From: Phragmites australis
Taxonomy: Eukaryota > Streptophyta > Magnoliopsida > Poales > Poaceae
NCBI RefSeq assembly: GCF_958298935.1
Contig: NC_084922.1
Coordinates: forward strand, 45,791,958 to 45,855,957
Direction of reading: 5' to 3'
Length of the DNA: 64,000 bases
The notes beneath the pieces were generated by a model that was not told where the DNA came from, ran no database searches, and saw nothing but the letters and a program-made list of their open reading frames with translations. The position numbers and the translations under genes were made by a program. Shown here piece by piece: positions 10,950 through 21,397 of the stretch (its first letter is position 1; each line of letters opens with the position of its first letter).

Positions 10950-12899
10950 GAGAGAGCTAGCAAATTTCCATCACATAACTGAAAAAGAGAATTTCGTATA
11001 AATTCTCTGATTGATTAACGGAAAAGAGAAGGAAATCTGTTCTCAAAAGAGAGAGAGAAGGAAATCACTCCGCGTATTAAAACGTTCAGTGAAACTTCTA
11101 AGTTTAAGGACCCACCGTGCATTTCACCAGGTTTTTTTTGGCACAGGACACTATTATTTTTTTAAGGGAAATGCATTATTTCATTTTCTTATGACAACTT
11201 TTCAGTTTGGGTATCAGTTGGAGACCCATACTAGTTTCTTAATATATCTCGGCCCACATTATAAAGGTACATTCCACGTCATGGCAAGCAGAACATAGCG
11301 ACTTGGTAAGAGACACGTCGGACCAAGAACAATCCTACGTGGCCAGGACGAACCACCCGTGTATTGACAAGTCATCACCACCGTGGCGTCTCTGCCGCCA
11401 CGTGTCTCTCCCCCGTTTGCCGATGGGTCGCAGTTAGTGGAGGCTCCACTACGCCGGATTATGTCGGGCATTTTTTCTAACTTATATTATTTAGTCGCTA
11501 ATCATGTGAGTAAGTGCGGTTTGGCGTCCGGCCTTTGTTTCAGCGAAGCCGCTCCCGGCGCATTTTGGCCTTAGAAAAGTCAGTTTAAACACGCAATCTG
11601 TGGGTATGTACTGCGATCTCGTGTTCATATTGTGCACTTGACAACTTGTGCCCCCACTTCATTCACGCAGCACTGCTCATTGCAGCTTCATCGATCATAT
11701 ATAGACACCTAGGAGATAGTAACCTCCATTTTCCAGACTGATGAATTGAAAAAAACTCAAAACCTCAAAGCAATCTAAACAGTAATGGAGTAAAAAGTGA
11801 GTTTCTAGGAATTGAAGCACGCCTCTGTGTAAATTTGAGTTCATTAATTCTAGTCAAAAAGCTTTTGTCTATCAATTATGCGTTGCCGCCAATCCAGCTT
11901 CATCATGTAGCCAGTGACGAGGCGCATCTTATCTCCATGACTCAATGTGTCCAATAATCCACGTTCCTTTATTTTAGATAGATCGACTAGTCCATGAGGT
12001 TAAGCTAACGTTTTTTTTTAGCATTGTTTGCAAAACGACTTTCCCAATAACCATTCCCCATCTACAGTAAGAGAGGTGAATCTACATGCGATTTCCAGAA
12101 AACGGTGTTGATCTCGCTAACTCTCCTCCTCCGGCACCGAGGGATGTGGGGAACCGGTGGATCGACGTTCGGCAAAGCTTGTAGCTAGTAGTTGATAAAG
12201 TTGTATCTAGTAAGTTTGGTAGGTTTCCCGATGGAGTCGTTGGTGATGAAGCCATGCGGGTTTTTGCTTCTCCAAGCTGTTACTGGTGAAGTTGTCATCT
12301 AAGGCGATGTCTTCGGCGAGGGTTGTGCGAGGTATGTATGTGTATGTGTGATACGTTCAGGTGAGATGTTTTTCATCCCTTGTCTAGTGAGTTCGTGGGT
12401 TTAGGTCACCGGATCTGGGTTTGAGGCTTTGTAGCCCTCCATCTGTGGCGTGGCTGAGCATGGAGATGCTAAGTCTGGGTTTTCTCCACTCAGTTTGGCT
12501 AGGAGATTGCCGATGCTCCACATCAGCTTCAAATGCGTCCCAATGATGACTTTGAGGCATTGGCACATTCGGCGATCCAAGGTTTGGGTCTCTTTTTCGG
12601 ATTTGGTGAGAGGAGTACACACTCTGGCTTCAACGCCTTCTGATGCTTAGCTTTGTTGTAGCGAGATGCAGACTAGCAGAGATGACGAGAGCCAAAGAAG
12701 AAGAAGATTAGGACCTGCAAAGTTATCTATGCAATTTGTTCTTTTGTCAGGGTCCTAAATGTAAAAGGGAATGTATTGTTTTGCAATTTTTATATAATCC
12801 CCACCATTTCGCAAAAAAGCCTAACGTCTTTTTTTTGCGTTCCTGCTAAACAATCCACTGACGGCGACCCGAAATTTCTTTACTGCCCTGTTCCTTCCC
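10950..12899. other. Upstream intergenic region of the RING gene, with retroelement-like stretch
   Basis: No gene recognised. At 11270-11420 there are several CACGTG/ACGT-core motifs (for example ccacgtgtctc near 11399) that could be bZIP-type sites, but their relevance is unknown. From about 12080 to 12800 the sequence reads like a retroelement 3' untranslated tail: G/T-rich, ending in an AT-rich segment with ttgcaatttttatataatcc. That would place an old insertion directly upstream of the RING gene promoter; I cannot prove it. Confidence 0.4.
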
Positions 12900-12907
12900 T
12901 ATATAAA
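12900..12907 (+). promoter_or_regulatory. TATA box of the RING-H2 gene
   Basis: The sequence TATATAAA lies 93 bp upstream of the proposed start codon at 13000, in a C/T-rich context typical of plant core promoters. Transcription would start near 12930-12940, giving a leader of about 60-70 bases. Confidence 0.7.
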
Positions 12908-12999
12908 CCCTTCTCCACGCCGTGCCGCGAGAGAACACTTTCCCAAACAACACCGCTCTACCACGCACGATAATTTTCTTCGCGTTACAACTTGTCACG

Positions 13000-13638
13000 A
13001 TGGACGTCGAACGGCTGCATGCAAGGAGGCTCCTGTCGCGCGCCGCGGCGGCGGTAGATGCCTTGTCGCCAGGGCCGGCCGTGCAGGCGGCCGAAGTCCG
13101 CACGCGAGTAGCAGCACCCTTGGGCTCGACGGACGCGACAGTGATTGCGATACTGTCGCTGCTCCTCTGCGGCCTAGTGGTCGTGCTCGCGGTGCGCGCG
13201 GTGGTCCAGTGCGCGTTCCGCATCACGCGGCGCGTGTGCTACGGCCAGGATCCTCCCGGCGACGTCGAGGCGGCGGCGCGGGAGAGGGCCTCCTCCTGCC
13301 AGCCCGGTCCCAAGACGAAGCGAGGGGCCTGCATCGGGCTGATCCCGTCGCACGTCTACCCGCCCGAGGTCGAGCTCGCCGGGTGCGGCGCGGCGGAATG
13401 CGCCATCTGCCTCACCGAGTTCGCGCACGGCGATCGCGTGCGCGCGCTGCCGCACTGCAACCACGGATTCCACGTGCGGTGCATCGACCGCTGGCTCGCC
13501 GCGAGGCAGACGTGCCCCACGTGCAGGCGGAAGCCGTTCGCCAAAACCGCACTGCCGGTGCCGGGCCGAGCGGAAGCGCCGGAGGCCGTGCAGCTGCAGG
13601 TGCACGCTGACGCCGGACAGCCCGAGAATAACCATTAG
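13000..13638 (+). CDS. RING-H2 finger protein, ATL family E3 ubiquitin ligase
   Basis: An intronless gene encoding 212 residues. A hydrophobic segment at about residues 46-71 is a probable membrane anchor, followed by a basic stretch. Residues 112-121 ([10 protein letters not shown]) match the GLD-type motif of ATL proteins. Residues 134-175 form a RING-H2 finger with spacing C-x2-C-x14-C-x1-H-x2-H-x2-C-x10-C-x2-C (Cys134, 137, 153; His155, 158; Cys161, 172, 175), with the ATL-typical Trp165 and Pro173. ATL proteins are membrane-bound E3 ligases that recruit E2 enzymes; the substrate cannot be told from sequence. The frame stays open 26 codons upstream, but the ATG at 13000 is preferred because 12922 is at or before the expected transcription start and the family begins with a short tail before the membrane segment. 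Confidence 0.9.
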   Translation: MDVERLHARRLLSRAAAAVDALSPGPAVQAAEVRTRVAAPLGSTDATVIAILSLLLCGLVVVLAVRAVVQCAFRITRRVCYGQDPPGDVEAAARERASSCQPGPKTKRGACIGLIPSHVYPPEVELAGCGAAECAICLTEFAHGDRVRALPHCNHGFHVRCIDRWLAARQTCPTCRRKPFAKTALPVPGRAEAPEAVQLQVHADAGQPENNH

Positions 13639-14132
13639 CGTTTGCGAAGAAGATTGTACAGTGTTGGTGAACGGTTAAATTTTTGGACTTGCTGTCATCT
13701 GTGATTCCGTGGTCATGTGACTTTTTTCCTTTATTTTTTCTTTAACTTTGTTGGGGTTTTAGAAGTGGCCCGGGTCCGATGATATGAGCGTGAACTTCTA
13801 TGCAACTGGAAATACTATGTATTTTGACTTGGTTCAGTGCTGGTGCAAGATGTACCTTCTGTAGATAGAGATTTCCATAGTTCCATTTTGCCATGAGCCC
13901 ATGATAGCACGGAACTTGTTAATCTCGTTAATTTTTGCAATTACGTGCTGTACGGATTCGTAAGTGAGCTATGATCTATGCGTTCTGTTCTGAAATTTGC
14001 AATGAGCTACAACCCATCAAAACATGGAAGGGACCATTGAAGATATTCAGTCCATAACCTTCTTTGTGAGCTGAGTAAACAAATAACCTATTTTCAAAAA
14101 ACAAAAAAATCTTATAGAAAAGGAATTACATG
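13639..14132. other. 3' flank of the RING gene
   Basis: AT-rich sequence following the stop codon. It should include the 3' untranslated region, but no single poly(A) signal stands out. No coding potential seen. Confidence 0.5.
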
Positions 14133-14322
14133 CAGGGACGGGTCCAATAGGGCGGGGGCTTTAGCCCTACTCCAGGTCACACTTGAGAGCTCCCTTATAA
14201 TTTTTGGATATAGAAGACGAAGAAAAGAAGAAGTTGAGGAGAAGAAGAAAAAAGAAAAAAGAGAAAGGGGAGAAGAAGAGGGGGTTAAGTCCTCTTAAAT
14301 TTTTGCTCAAGATGCGCCACTG
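14133..14322. mobile_element. Possible hAT-type MITE with purine-rich core
   Basis: The left end reads CAGGGACGGGTCC and the right end, reversed, CAGTGGCGCATC. Both resemble the CAGKGGCGGA-type termini seen on plant hAT MITEs. The interior is an almost pure purine tract (14215-14283). A related pyrimidine-tract sequence beginning CAGTGGCAGATCT lies at about 31284. Flanking 8-mers (attacatg, catatatg) match only partly, so boundaries are tentative. Confidence 0.4.
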
Positions 14323-14596
14323 CATATATGCATCTTTCAAGTGAAAAATTAAATGATCTGGCTTGTATTTTGTGTCATCCCATGTTTCAAAATATGTGCT
14401 CTTTGTTGATCCAAACAAAATATCAGGAAATGCAAATCAAATCCGTGGGACACAAAAACCAAAACAAAAAAATCACCCTAATGGCCAAGAGGTGAATAGC
14501 AAACCGAGAGAGAGCGCGCGCAAAGGCCTCTTAACTATCGTTTGCAGTACGGTGCCGTGGTCACCTTACCTGGGCCGTCCAGAATGAGGTCGCAGC

Positions 14597-15155
14597 TAAA
14601 GATGTCCAAATGGGCGGCCCGGTCCGGCACGGCACGGGCCCAGTCAGGCACGGCCCGTTTTGGGCACGGCCCGTTACAGCCCGTTAGCTAAACGGGCCGT
14701 GCCGTGCCGGCCCACGTGCCGTGGTTGCAGCCCAGGCACGGCCCATTTAAGATCGGGCCGTGCCGTGCCGGCCCGTGGCACGATAGGCCCATTAGTATTT
14801 TCCTGGCCTGGCGGCCCGTTAACACGTGAAAATCCCGAAAAACATCAAAAAACCGCCGAATGCAGGGATCGAACTCAAGACCTCGTACATGGGAAGCAAT
14901 GACTCTACCACCCTGTTAAGAATCTCTTTATGTATTAGGGATAAATAAATTATATAAAACCTTAAAAAATAGAAAAACTTAAATGGGCCGTGCCGTGCCG
15001 GCCTGGCGTGCCGCGGCTCCGGCCCAGACACGGCCCGCCTAACCGTGCCGTGCCGGCACGGCCCATTTACTTTCGTGCCGTGCCGTGCCTGGGCCGGGCC
15101 AATTTTTCCGTGCCGCGGGCTGGCCCGTTAGGCCCGGCCCAGTTGGCCATCTTTA
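14597..15155. mobile_element. Non-autonomous hAT transposon with intact target duplication
   Basis: The 559-bp element starts TAAAGATGTCCAAA and ends, in reverse complement, TAAAGATGGCCAAC. It is flanked by an exact 8-bp direct repeat, GTCGCAGC, at 14589-14596 and 15156-15163, the hallmark of hAT transposition. Inside, about 380 bp is built from repeated GGGCCGTGCC / GGCACGGCCC units in both orientations, which would fold into extensive hairpins. There is no transposase. It carries a tRNA-like segment (14865-14912). Perfect preservation of the target duplication suggests a fairly recent insertion. Confidence 0.93.
14865..14912 (-). other. tRNA-like segment within the hAT element
   Basis: On the minus strand the segment begins GGTGGTAGAGTCATTG, like a tRNA D-arm/A box, and ends GAGTTCGATCCC, matching the pol III B box / T-arm core. 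Spacing is roughly that of a tRNA body, but the acceptor stem and a clean anticodon stem are missing, so this is not a functional tRNA gene. It may be a captured tRNA or SINE head. Confidence 0.5.
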
Positions 15156-15163
15156 GTCGCAGC

Positions 15164-15968
15164 CTTTAGATTTTCTACTGACCCTTGGACATAGAAAAAT
15201 TATGTGCAAATTAATCGAGATTCATTAGTGCAATTATTGAAGCGCTCTCCGTTTCAACGAGAAACATTTGTCAGTCAGCTAATGAACAGTGTCTTGGTCT
15301 CTGCACCACTTCTGAACGTATCGCTTCATTCGTCCTTTTCACCCGATGCACTACGAAGTCAGAGTAACAATACATTATTTATTCACAATACCATGCAACA
15401 TCGTCGATTGTCTGCTTCCAAATCATCTTTTAGCGGCAGAACTTTTACTTTGTTTAGCGCGGCTCACTGCAATAATACTGAGCTGAAATGGGGAAGCATG
15501 AAGCACGCTTTTGACCGACGTCGGAAACTTCTTCCGCTCTTCTATGTTCCTGCCCGTCCAGAGTGGGGGCTGCTGCCGGCGAATCTCTCCGCGGGCGCGA
15601 GCACGACTGCATTATTGCCTCACGTATTGGCTTCTCCCCAGGCCTTCCACTACTGGAAGCAGCAGAGCGACGTGGGTGCCGCAGCGCATCTGGCTCGCCG
15701 GAGCTTTTTCTGTTGCCAGACGCCAATAATGCAGCCACTATTGCTGAAAGCAGCAGGCTTTGTGAATTGCGACCACCCACTGCGACCCTGAAAGCCTGTG
15801 CTGTTGAGCCGTATTCGCGTATCACCTTATCATGCGCTCGAGCGCTGAAAGCACCGACGTGGTATCACCGTTCACCAATCTGTTGCTGTTCCAGCGTCAG
15901 AGGAATCGCGTCAGATCTCCGAAAGAACGTGGGAATTATTGCCACTTTGTGGAGTTAGCAAAATTAGG
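15164..15968. other. Unassigned sequence between two transposons
   Basis: Contains a 195-codon plus-strand frame (15204-15791) overlapped by minus-strand frames. The translation shows no domain or repeat I recognise. Local composition is balanced and no splice or promoter pattern stands out, so I do not call a gene. Confidence 0.4.
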
Positions 15969-16282
15969 TAGTGTTTTGTTGAAGAATGAGATGAGATAAA
16001 ATAATTCTATTTATATATTTGAGGATAAGATAATTTCATTCATATATAGATGTTTATTTGGTGAATTAGATATAACGAGTATACTTTAGTATTTTAGAAT
16101 TGCTATCAGTGTCACGTTCGAAGTAGGACGGCTGCGTTACACCATTTTTTTAATAACTCTGTTCTGAATCTTTAAAAAATATTCTTTAATTCCGAACTAT
16201 TTCACCTAGCTGCTCTACATTCAAACAGTTAAAAACAAAATACATTCGCTCCATCCCATCCCGTCGTACTAATCAAACACTA
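15969..16282. mobile_element. Probable MITE with degenerate terminal repeats
   Basis: The left end reads TAGTGTTTTGTTGAAGAATG and the right end, in reverse complement, TAGTGTTTGATTAGTACGAC followed by GGGATGGGATGG. The two ends share the first 8 bases and a GATGRGATG-type block. Length, AT-rich core and ends suggest a small DNA transposon. No clear target duplication is visible, so the superfamily is open. Confidence 0.45.
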
Positions 16283-17039
16283 ACTAAAATTCAATCACTG
16301 GACTCGTTAACTCCCGGAGTTCTGTTTCGCGCTTTTACCGGCCGGTTGCTCTGCTTTCTGGACCGGATGGGTGTGATTCAGCAGTAGTGTAGTGCGGCAG
16401 TTTTTGGCACTGGTAATTGTTTTATGGATTCGACGATCTCAAACTATCTCGTTTAAAGCCTTTTGAGAAGTATACTGGGGGTCCAATTTCCCCGCTTCTT
16501 GTTGTCATTCCCGAGTCACGAGGCATGAAGCATTTTACCACTGCGCAGTAGGCTTTAAGGGTAACTGACGTCGTACCTCGTAGCTAGTCGTTTATAGCAC
16601 ACGCACACGTAGCAGAAATCACGATCATCTGATGAGGATTGGGTTGGGGGTGACTAATCCCCTACGTTGAACTTGTCTAGCCGACCGGCTCTGCTGAGTC
16701 TGCCGTAATAGACCTTTGAGCTCAGACCGCACTTGGTAAAGAGTGAACTTGAGAGTGGAAACTGATATTTTCCTTCGAAATTATCCCATGTGAATCTGCT
16801 AAGAAATAACACGACCGGACTGGCACCCTGGATGAGAAGGAAATAACAAGACCGCAATAGGAGTGTCTGTCAGCAAAGCCCAAGCCTTTCGCATCATGTA
16901 AAGCCCAACAGCCTAACCCACTGAATTCTTGGAGCCTTTGGGCCAGCGGAACGAGTCTTGTTAGTTTCTTTGAGTTTTTTTTATATTTTCTAACATAAAT
17001 AATTAAATAAATATACCTCAGATGAAAAGATTTATAGAA
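16283..17039. other. Unassigned intergenic sequence
   Basis: Mixed composition with no convincing reading frame. The only open frames are short (67 codons on the minus strand at 16857-16654) with no recognisable motif. Confidence 0.45.
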
Positions 17040-18150
17040 TTACAATTTTTCTCCTTTTTCTCTTTCTCTATTTAGGTAGTAGGGTTATTGCACTCCAGAA
17101 TTAACAAAACTTTTTCTATAGGGCATATAATTCATGATGAATTCATTTTAAAAGGATTCACTTCAATAAATAAAAAAACTCCAAAGAGGGCTACATTTAG
17201 AACTTCTAGCAATTTTTAAGGTCTAAAAAAAATTCCTAAAAATTTGGAAAATTTCACTTATATTCCTCTCATGTGTCTTAATAATATCTAAAATTATTTT
17301 CAACCCTAGGCTACTTGATGAAAAAGTGAGTTCCTTACAATTCTCCACTTATATGCACTTTTATCATTCAATATGATATTCTTTTTTAATTCAATTTGAA
17401 TTTAAACGAATTCAAACATGCACAGATTCATCCAAACTCTTATGAAATACATATAAATATGAATGTGCACATTTTGGGGTGTGACATCAATTAAAAAAAG
17501 AAATGTTGGCAACTGAACAAGTACCTGCGCAAAATCATCCAAAATCTTATGTAATTTTGTGCACATTCATCAGGTCGTGAGGTTATCGGACACCAAAATA
17601 TCCTTCGGCCAAGAAGATTGCTCTGATAACTTCATACATCCAAGCTGCTTCGATAGTAGTCGAGCATACGATAAATAACTGCAGGGTTATCCAAGTGGAC
17701 TCATATACTTTGTATATGTATTCCATAAGAGTTCAGATGAATTTGTGCATGCTTGAATTTATTTGAATTCAAATTGAATTGAAAAGAAAATATCACATGA
17801 AATGATAAAATACATATAAATGGACCATTGCAAAGGAATTTACTTTTTCACCAATTAACCTAGGGTTGAAAATAATTTTAGATATTATTAAGACACATGA
17901 GATGAATATTAGTGATTTTTTCCAATTTTTTGGGAATTTTTTTTAGGCCTTAAAAATTGCTAGAAGTTCTAAAAGTATCCCTCTTTGAAGTTATTTTTTA
18001 TTTTGAAACATACACAGGGTATTGAGGTGAATACTTTTAAAATCGATTCATCATAAATTATAGGCCCTACAGAAAAAGTTTTCTAAATTTTAGAGTACGG
18101 AAATCCCACTATCCAAATAGAGAAAGAGGAAAGATGAAAGTTTTGAAAAA
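17040..18150. repeat. Long inverted repeat, arms about 430 and 455 bp
   Basis: The left arm (about 17040-17470) and right arm (about 17695-18150) are reverse complements with roughly 80 percent identity by eye, separated by a spacer of about 225 bp. Well-matched blocks include the segment around tgtcttaataatatctaaaa (left, about 17274) and its complement on the right (about 17876-17895), and the inner pair near 17395 and 17765. The sequence is AT-rich and has no ORF. A transcript through it would fold into a hairpin of several hundred base pairs. It may be a foldback or long-TIR transposon; no target duplication was identified. Confidence 0.85.
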
Positions 18151-18753
18151 AAAAGGTGGATACTACTTATATAAGCTTAACCACCTCATCGGTCACCTTA
18201 CCGTCGTATGAGATGGCGGTAGACATCTTGCCGCTCTATGAGAGGACGATAGATGCTTAATTTTGCAAATCTTTTTATCAAATGTGTTTCCTTTTTTGAG
18301 TGCTTTTGACAGATTTCGGGCTGGGTTTAGAGACGGAATCTAACGGGGCCATCATTAGAACATTCCATATTTCACGCTGGGCCACTGGGTGGCGACAGTG
18401 ACGAGTAGTAGGCCGGTCCGGTTGCATCAGCTGCCAGCTACGGCTGGGTCAGCCTGCACGGACCACGGCCACCGCCCGTGAACCACTCCCACCCGCCCTG
18501 TCAGTCGACGTGTGACGCGCCGGTTTCGGCACCGAAAGCTTCGCGCCGCGGCCGCCCAGAATCACCATCGGGTGGCTGCTGCGTCTCCACTGACAAGGCA
18601 CGGGCCAGGCCAGAGGCTGCTGGCCCGGTCGTCCTGCGCTCGCGAGCGCTGCCGTCATGCCGTGCCGTGACATGGCGGCTTCCAAAACGGCGGTGTGCTG
18701 CGCGGCCACGCAGACGACCAGAGCCTGCAGACCAGTCCAACCAGGCGGCCTCG
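18151..18753. other. Upstream region of the actin gene
   Basis: AT-rich to about 18340, then strongly GC-rich (18380-18750). Overlapping open frames on both strands in the GC-rich part look like chance frames; one minus-strand frame runs across the actin TATA box and leader exon. No defined regulatory element beyond the TATA box is claimed. Confidence 0.5.
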
Positions 18754-18761
18754 TATAAAAA
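18754..18761 (+). promoter_or_regulatory. TATA box of the actin gene
   Basis: TATAAAAA lies upstream of a pyrimidine-rich leader exon and about 136 bp before the 5' splice site of the leader intron. Transcription likely starts at about 18785. Confidence 0.75.
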
Positions 18762-18784
18762 GGTTCCCCCGTTTGGCTTCCGCT

Positions 18785-19968
18785 CGCTCTCCCATTTGTC
18801 TCGTCTCGCTCTCACGCTCGCGTCACCGGAGCTCTCCAGAAGCAAGCCCAAGGGCGTGCGATTCGATCCCCTTCGCCTCCTCGTCAACGCTACAGAGGTA
18901 TAGCCGTCTCTCCTCTTGCTCTTGCATCGATTTGATGGGATCAAAGATCGGTTACAGGCAATCGGTTCGATAGATCGCCGCGCGAGCTTCCAGCCGGTGT
19001 TGACTTCGATTTTTTCTTGTGAATTTCGCGTTTGGTTGGCTGTTTTGCCCTGTATGTCTCGGCTCTGGTGTTCGGATAGGTGGTATGATCCCAGTACAAC
19101 GAGGAAGTACTACCGCTTTTGTGTGTGTACTATGTGTCGTAATTTCTGCCTCTGTGGCGTTTGATCAGATTTCTATCGATCTGTGTGATGGACCTTGCAG
19201 TCCCGTTGATTCCGTGCCAAGTATGCTACGTATGTAATTTGGCATGTGCAAGACCATTTGCTGATCACGTGGCCTTGCGATCCCTGATGTGTGTTATGCG
19301 AGTTCGTTGCAAAGTAGCGGAAATTGCTTCCAGACCACTGTATGGAGATGATCTGAAACAGCCAAACCACAGTCTTTCTGTTGACGTGATGACATGTGAT
19401 TCAGTGAACCACTTTTCAGTAAGCATGTGCCCTGTGATCTTCCTACCCAGAGAGCAGTGAAGTTCCATCCAATACATGCACCAAGGTAGATAGGTTGTAT
19501 GTTCTTGGGCGTTTCTTTCTGCTACCATGTGTGTTTGAGTCTTATCATTTATGTGTAAAAATTCAAAACTCTGATATGCATGTCGCATGTGTGTGTTTTG
19601 TCGCCGAAATAGAATCCAGTCAAGATACGAATACCTTCTAATTGTATCATCAGCTCGATGAGCCACTAAAGCCTAGTCCTCCTATACCTCACTGCAAATT
19701 GCTTGAAAGCTTTCACTTGTTTTAATCAAGTATCAGCTTCCTAATCATGCAATACCTGCACATTAATTTTGACTGATTACTGCTATATTATAATTCGATG
19801 TCATCGTACCATTTTTGATTGTTTGATTTTACTTGGGTCCATGGACCATTGGCGAGCTTTGTGACGCTTTTAACGCCACTGCAGAATGCATTGAATTTGA
19901 ATGATTCTGAATATCATTATGAAAACATACATTCTGAATATAGCTTTCTGCTGCAGAATACTTGAGGA
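18785..19968 (+). other. Actin 5' leader exon and long leader intron
   Basis: A non-coding first exon (about 18785-18897, CT-rich) ends at tacagag with donor GTATAG at 18898. The intron runs to 19956, where ctgcag precedes a 12-base stretch leading to the start codon at 19969. An intron of about 1.06 kb in the 5' leader, just before the ATG, is a standard feature of plant actin genes and in several grasses boosts expression. The exon start is inferred from the TATA box. Confidence 0.8.
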
Positions 19969-21397
19969 ATGGCTGAAGAGGATGTCCAGCCCCTTGTGTG
20001 CGACAATGGCACTGGAATGGTCAAGGTTGGTTTCCCTGTCAGGCTGTCAATCCTTTAGCTAGCATAAATGTGCGTCAGCTTCCTTTTGCCTGTTCATGCA
20101 TTTCTGACTTCCACTGAACTCATTATCTCTTGATGCGAAACAGGCGGGTTTCGCTGGTGACGATGCCCCAAGAGCTGTCTTTCCTAGCATTGTGGGCAGG
20201 CCACGCCACACTGGTGTCATGGTTGGCATGGGCCAAAAGGACGCCTATGTGGGCGATGAAGCTCAGTCCAAAAGAGGTATACTCACACTGAAGTACCCAA
20301 TCGAGCATGGTATTGTCAGCAACTGGGATGACATGGAGAAGATTTGGCACCACACCTTCTACAATGAGCTTCGTGTGGCACCTGAAGAGCATCCTATACT
20401 GCTGACCGAGGCCCCTCTCAACCCCAAGGCAAACAGAGAGAAGATGACCCAGATCATGTTCGAGACATTCAACTGTCCGGCGATGTATATCGCCATCCAG
20501 GCTGTTCTTTCCCTGTACGCCAGTGGTCGAACAACTGGTATGATTGCTGCATTCAGAACTTGTTGTTTCATGTTAACATTCAGAATTGCAACTAGTAACA
20601 ACTCTTATCCTTCTGCAGGTATTGTGCTCGACTCTGGTGATGGTGTGAGCCACACTGTCCCAATCTACGAAGGTTACACACTTCCTCACGCTATTCTTCG
20701 ATTGGATCTTGCTGGCCGTGACCTTACCGACAACCTCATGAAGATCCTTACTGAGAGGGGTTACTCCTTCACCACAACCGCCGAGCGGGAAATTGTCAGG
20801 GACATCAAGGAAAAGCTTTCCTACGTTGCCCTCGATTACGAGCAGGAGATGGAGACCGCCAGGACTAGCTCCACCGTTGAAAAGAGCTACGAGCTCCCAG
20901 ATGGGCAGGTTATCACGATTGGTGCAGAGAGGTTCAGGTGCCCTGAGGTGCTCTTCCAGCCATCCTTCATTGGCATGGAAGCTCCTGGCATCCATGAAGC
21001 TACGTACAACTCCATCATGAAGTGTGATGTCGATATCAGGAAGGATCTGTACGGTAATGTTGTCCTCAGTGGTGGCTCTACCATGTTCCCTGGTATCGGT
21101 GACCGCATGAGCAAGGAGATCACTGCACTTGCCCCGAGCAGTATGAAAGTGAAGGTGGTCGCTCCACCAGAGAGGAAGTACAGTGTCTGGATTGGTGGCT
21201 CCATTCTAGCCTCTCTCAGTACCTTCCAGCAGGTTGTTATCGTCTCATATTCTCAATAGAATGTATTTTTACTTCCTTTGCAGTTCTATTGTATTTGAAC
21301 TTTTTTCTTCTTGTTGTTATTTGTGTTGCAGATGTGGATCTCCAAGGCAGAGTATGATGAATCCGGTCCAACCATTGTTCACATGAAGTGCTTCTGA
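19969..21397 (+). CDS. ACT: Actin
   Basis: The coding exons are 19969-20025, 20144-20537, 20619-21232 and 21332-21397, giving 376 residues. All introns are GT-AG, at the three positions conserved in plant actins: after VK (codon 19), inside the Gly of the SGRTTG motif, and before [10 protein letters not shown]. Hallmarks include [17 protein letters not shown] (phosphate loop 1), the [20 protein letters not shown] block, DSGDGVSH (phosphate loop 2), GGSTMFPGI and the terminal KCF. Actin polymerises into cytoplasmic filaments and binds ATP. The protein starts MAEEDVQ, one residue shorter than the commonest plant form, which starts MADxEDIQ. The reading frame is intact and the leader intron and TATA box are present, so it is very probably expressed. 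Which isoform it is cannot be said from this window. Confidence 0.98.

Noticed and set aside
12922..12999. 26 extra N-terminal codons for the RING-H2 protein
   Set aside because: The ATG at 12922 is at or before the expected transcription start relative to the TATA box at 12900, and the extension is not ATL-like.
14865..14912. A functional tRNA gene
   Set aside because: Only A-box-like and B-box-like parts are present; no acceptor stem or proper anticodon stem.
15204..15791. 195-codon plus-strand open frame
   Set aside because: No domain, composition not gene-like for a grass, and overlapping minus-strand frames of similar length.
18478..18944. Two opposite open frames of about 145 codons around the actin TATA box
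   Set aside because: They run across the actin promoter, TATA box and leader exon in GC-rich DNA, and show no motifs.
20123..21204. Several antisense frames within the actin gene
   Set aside because: Shadows of the actin coding exons.
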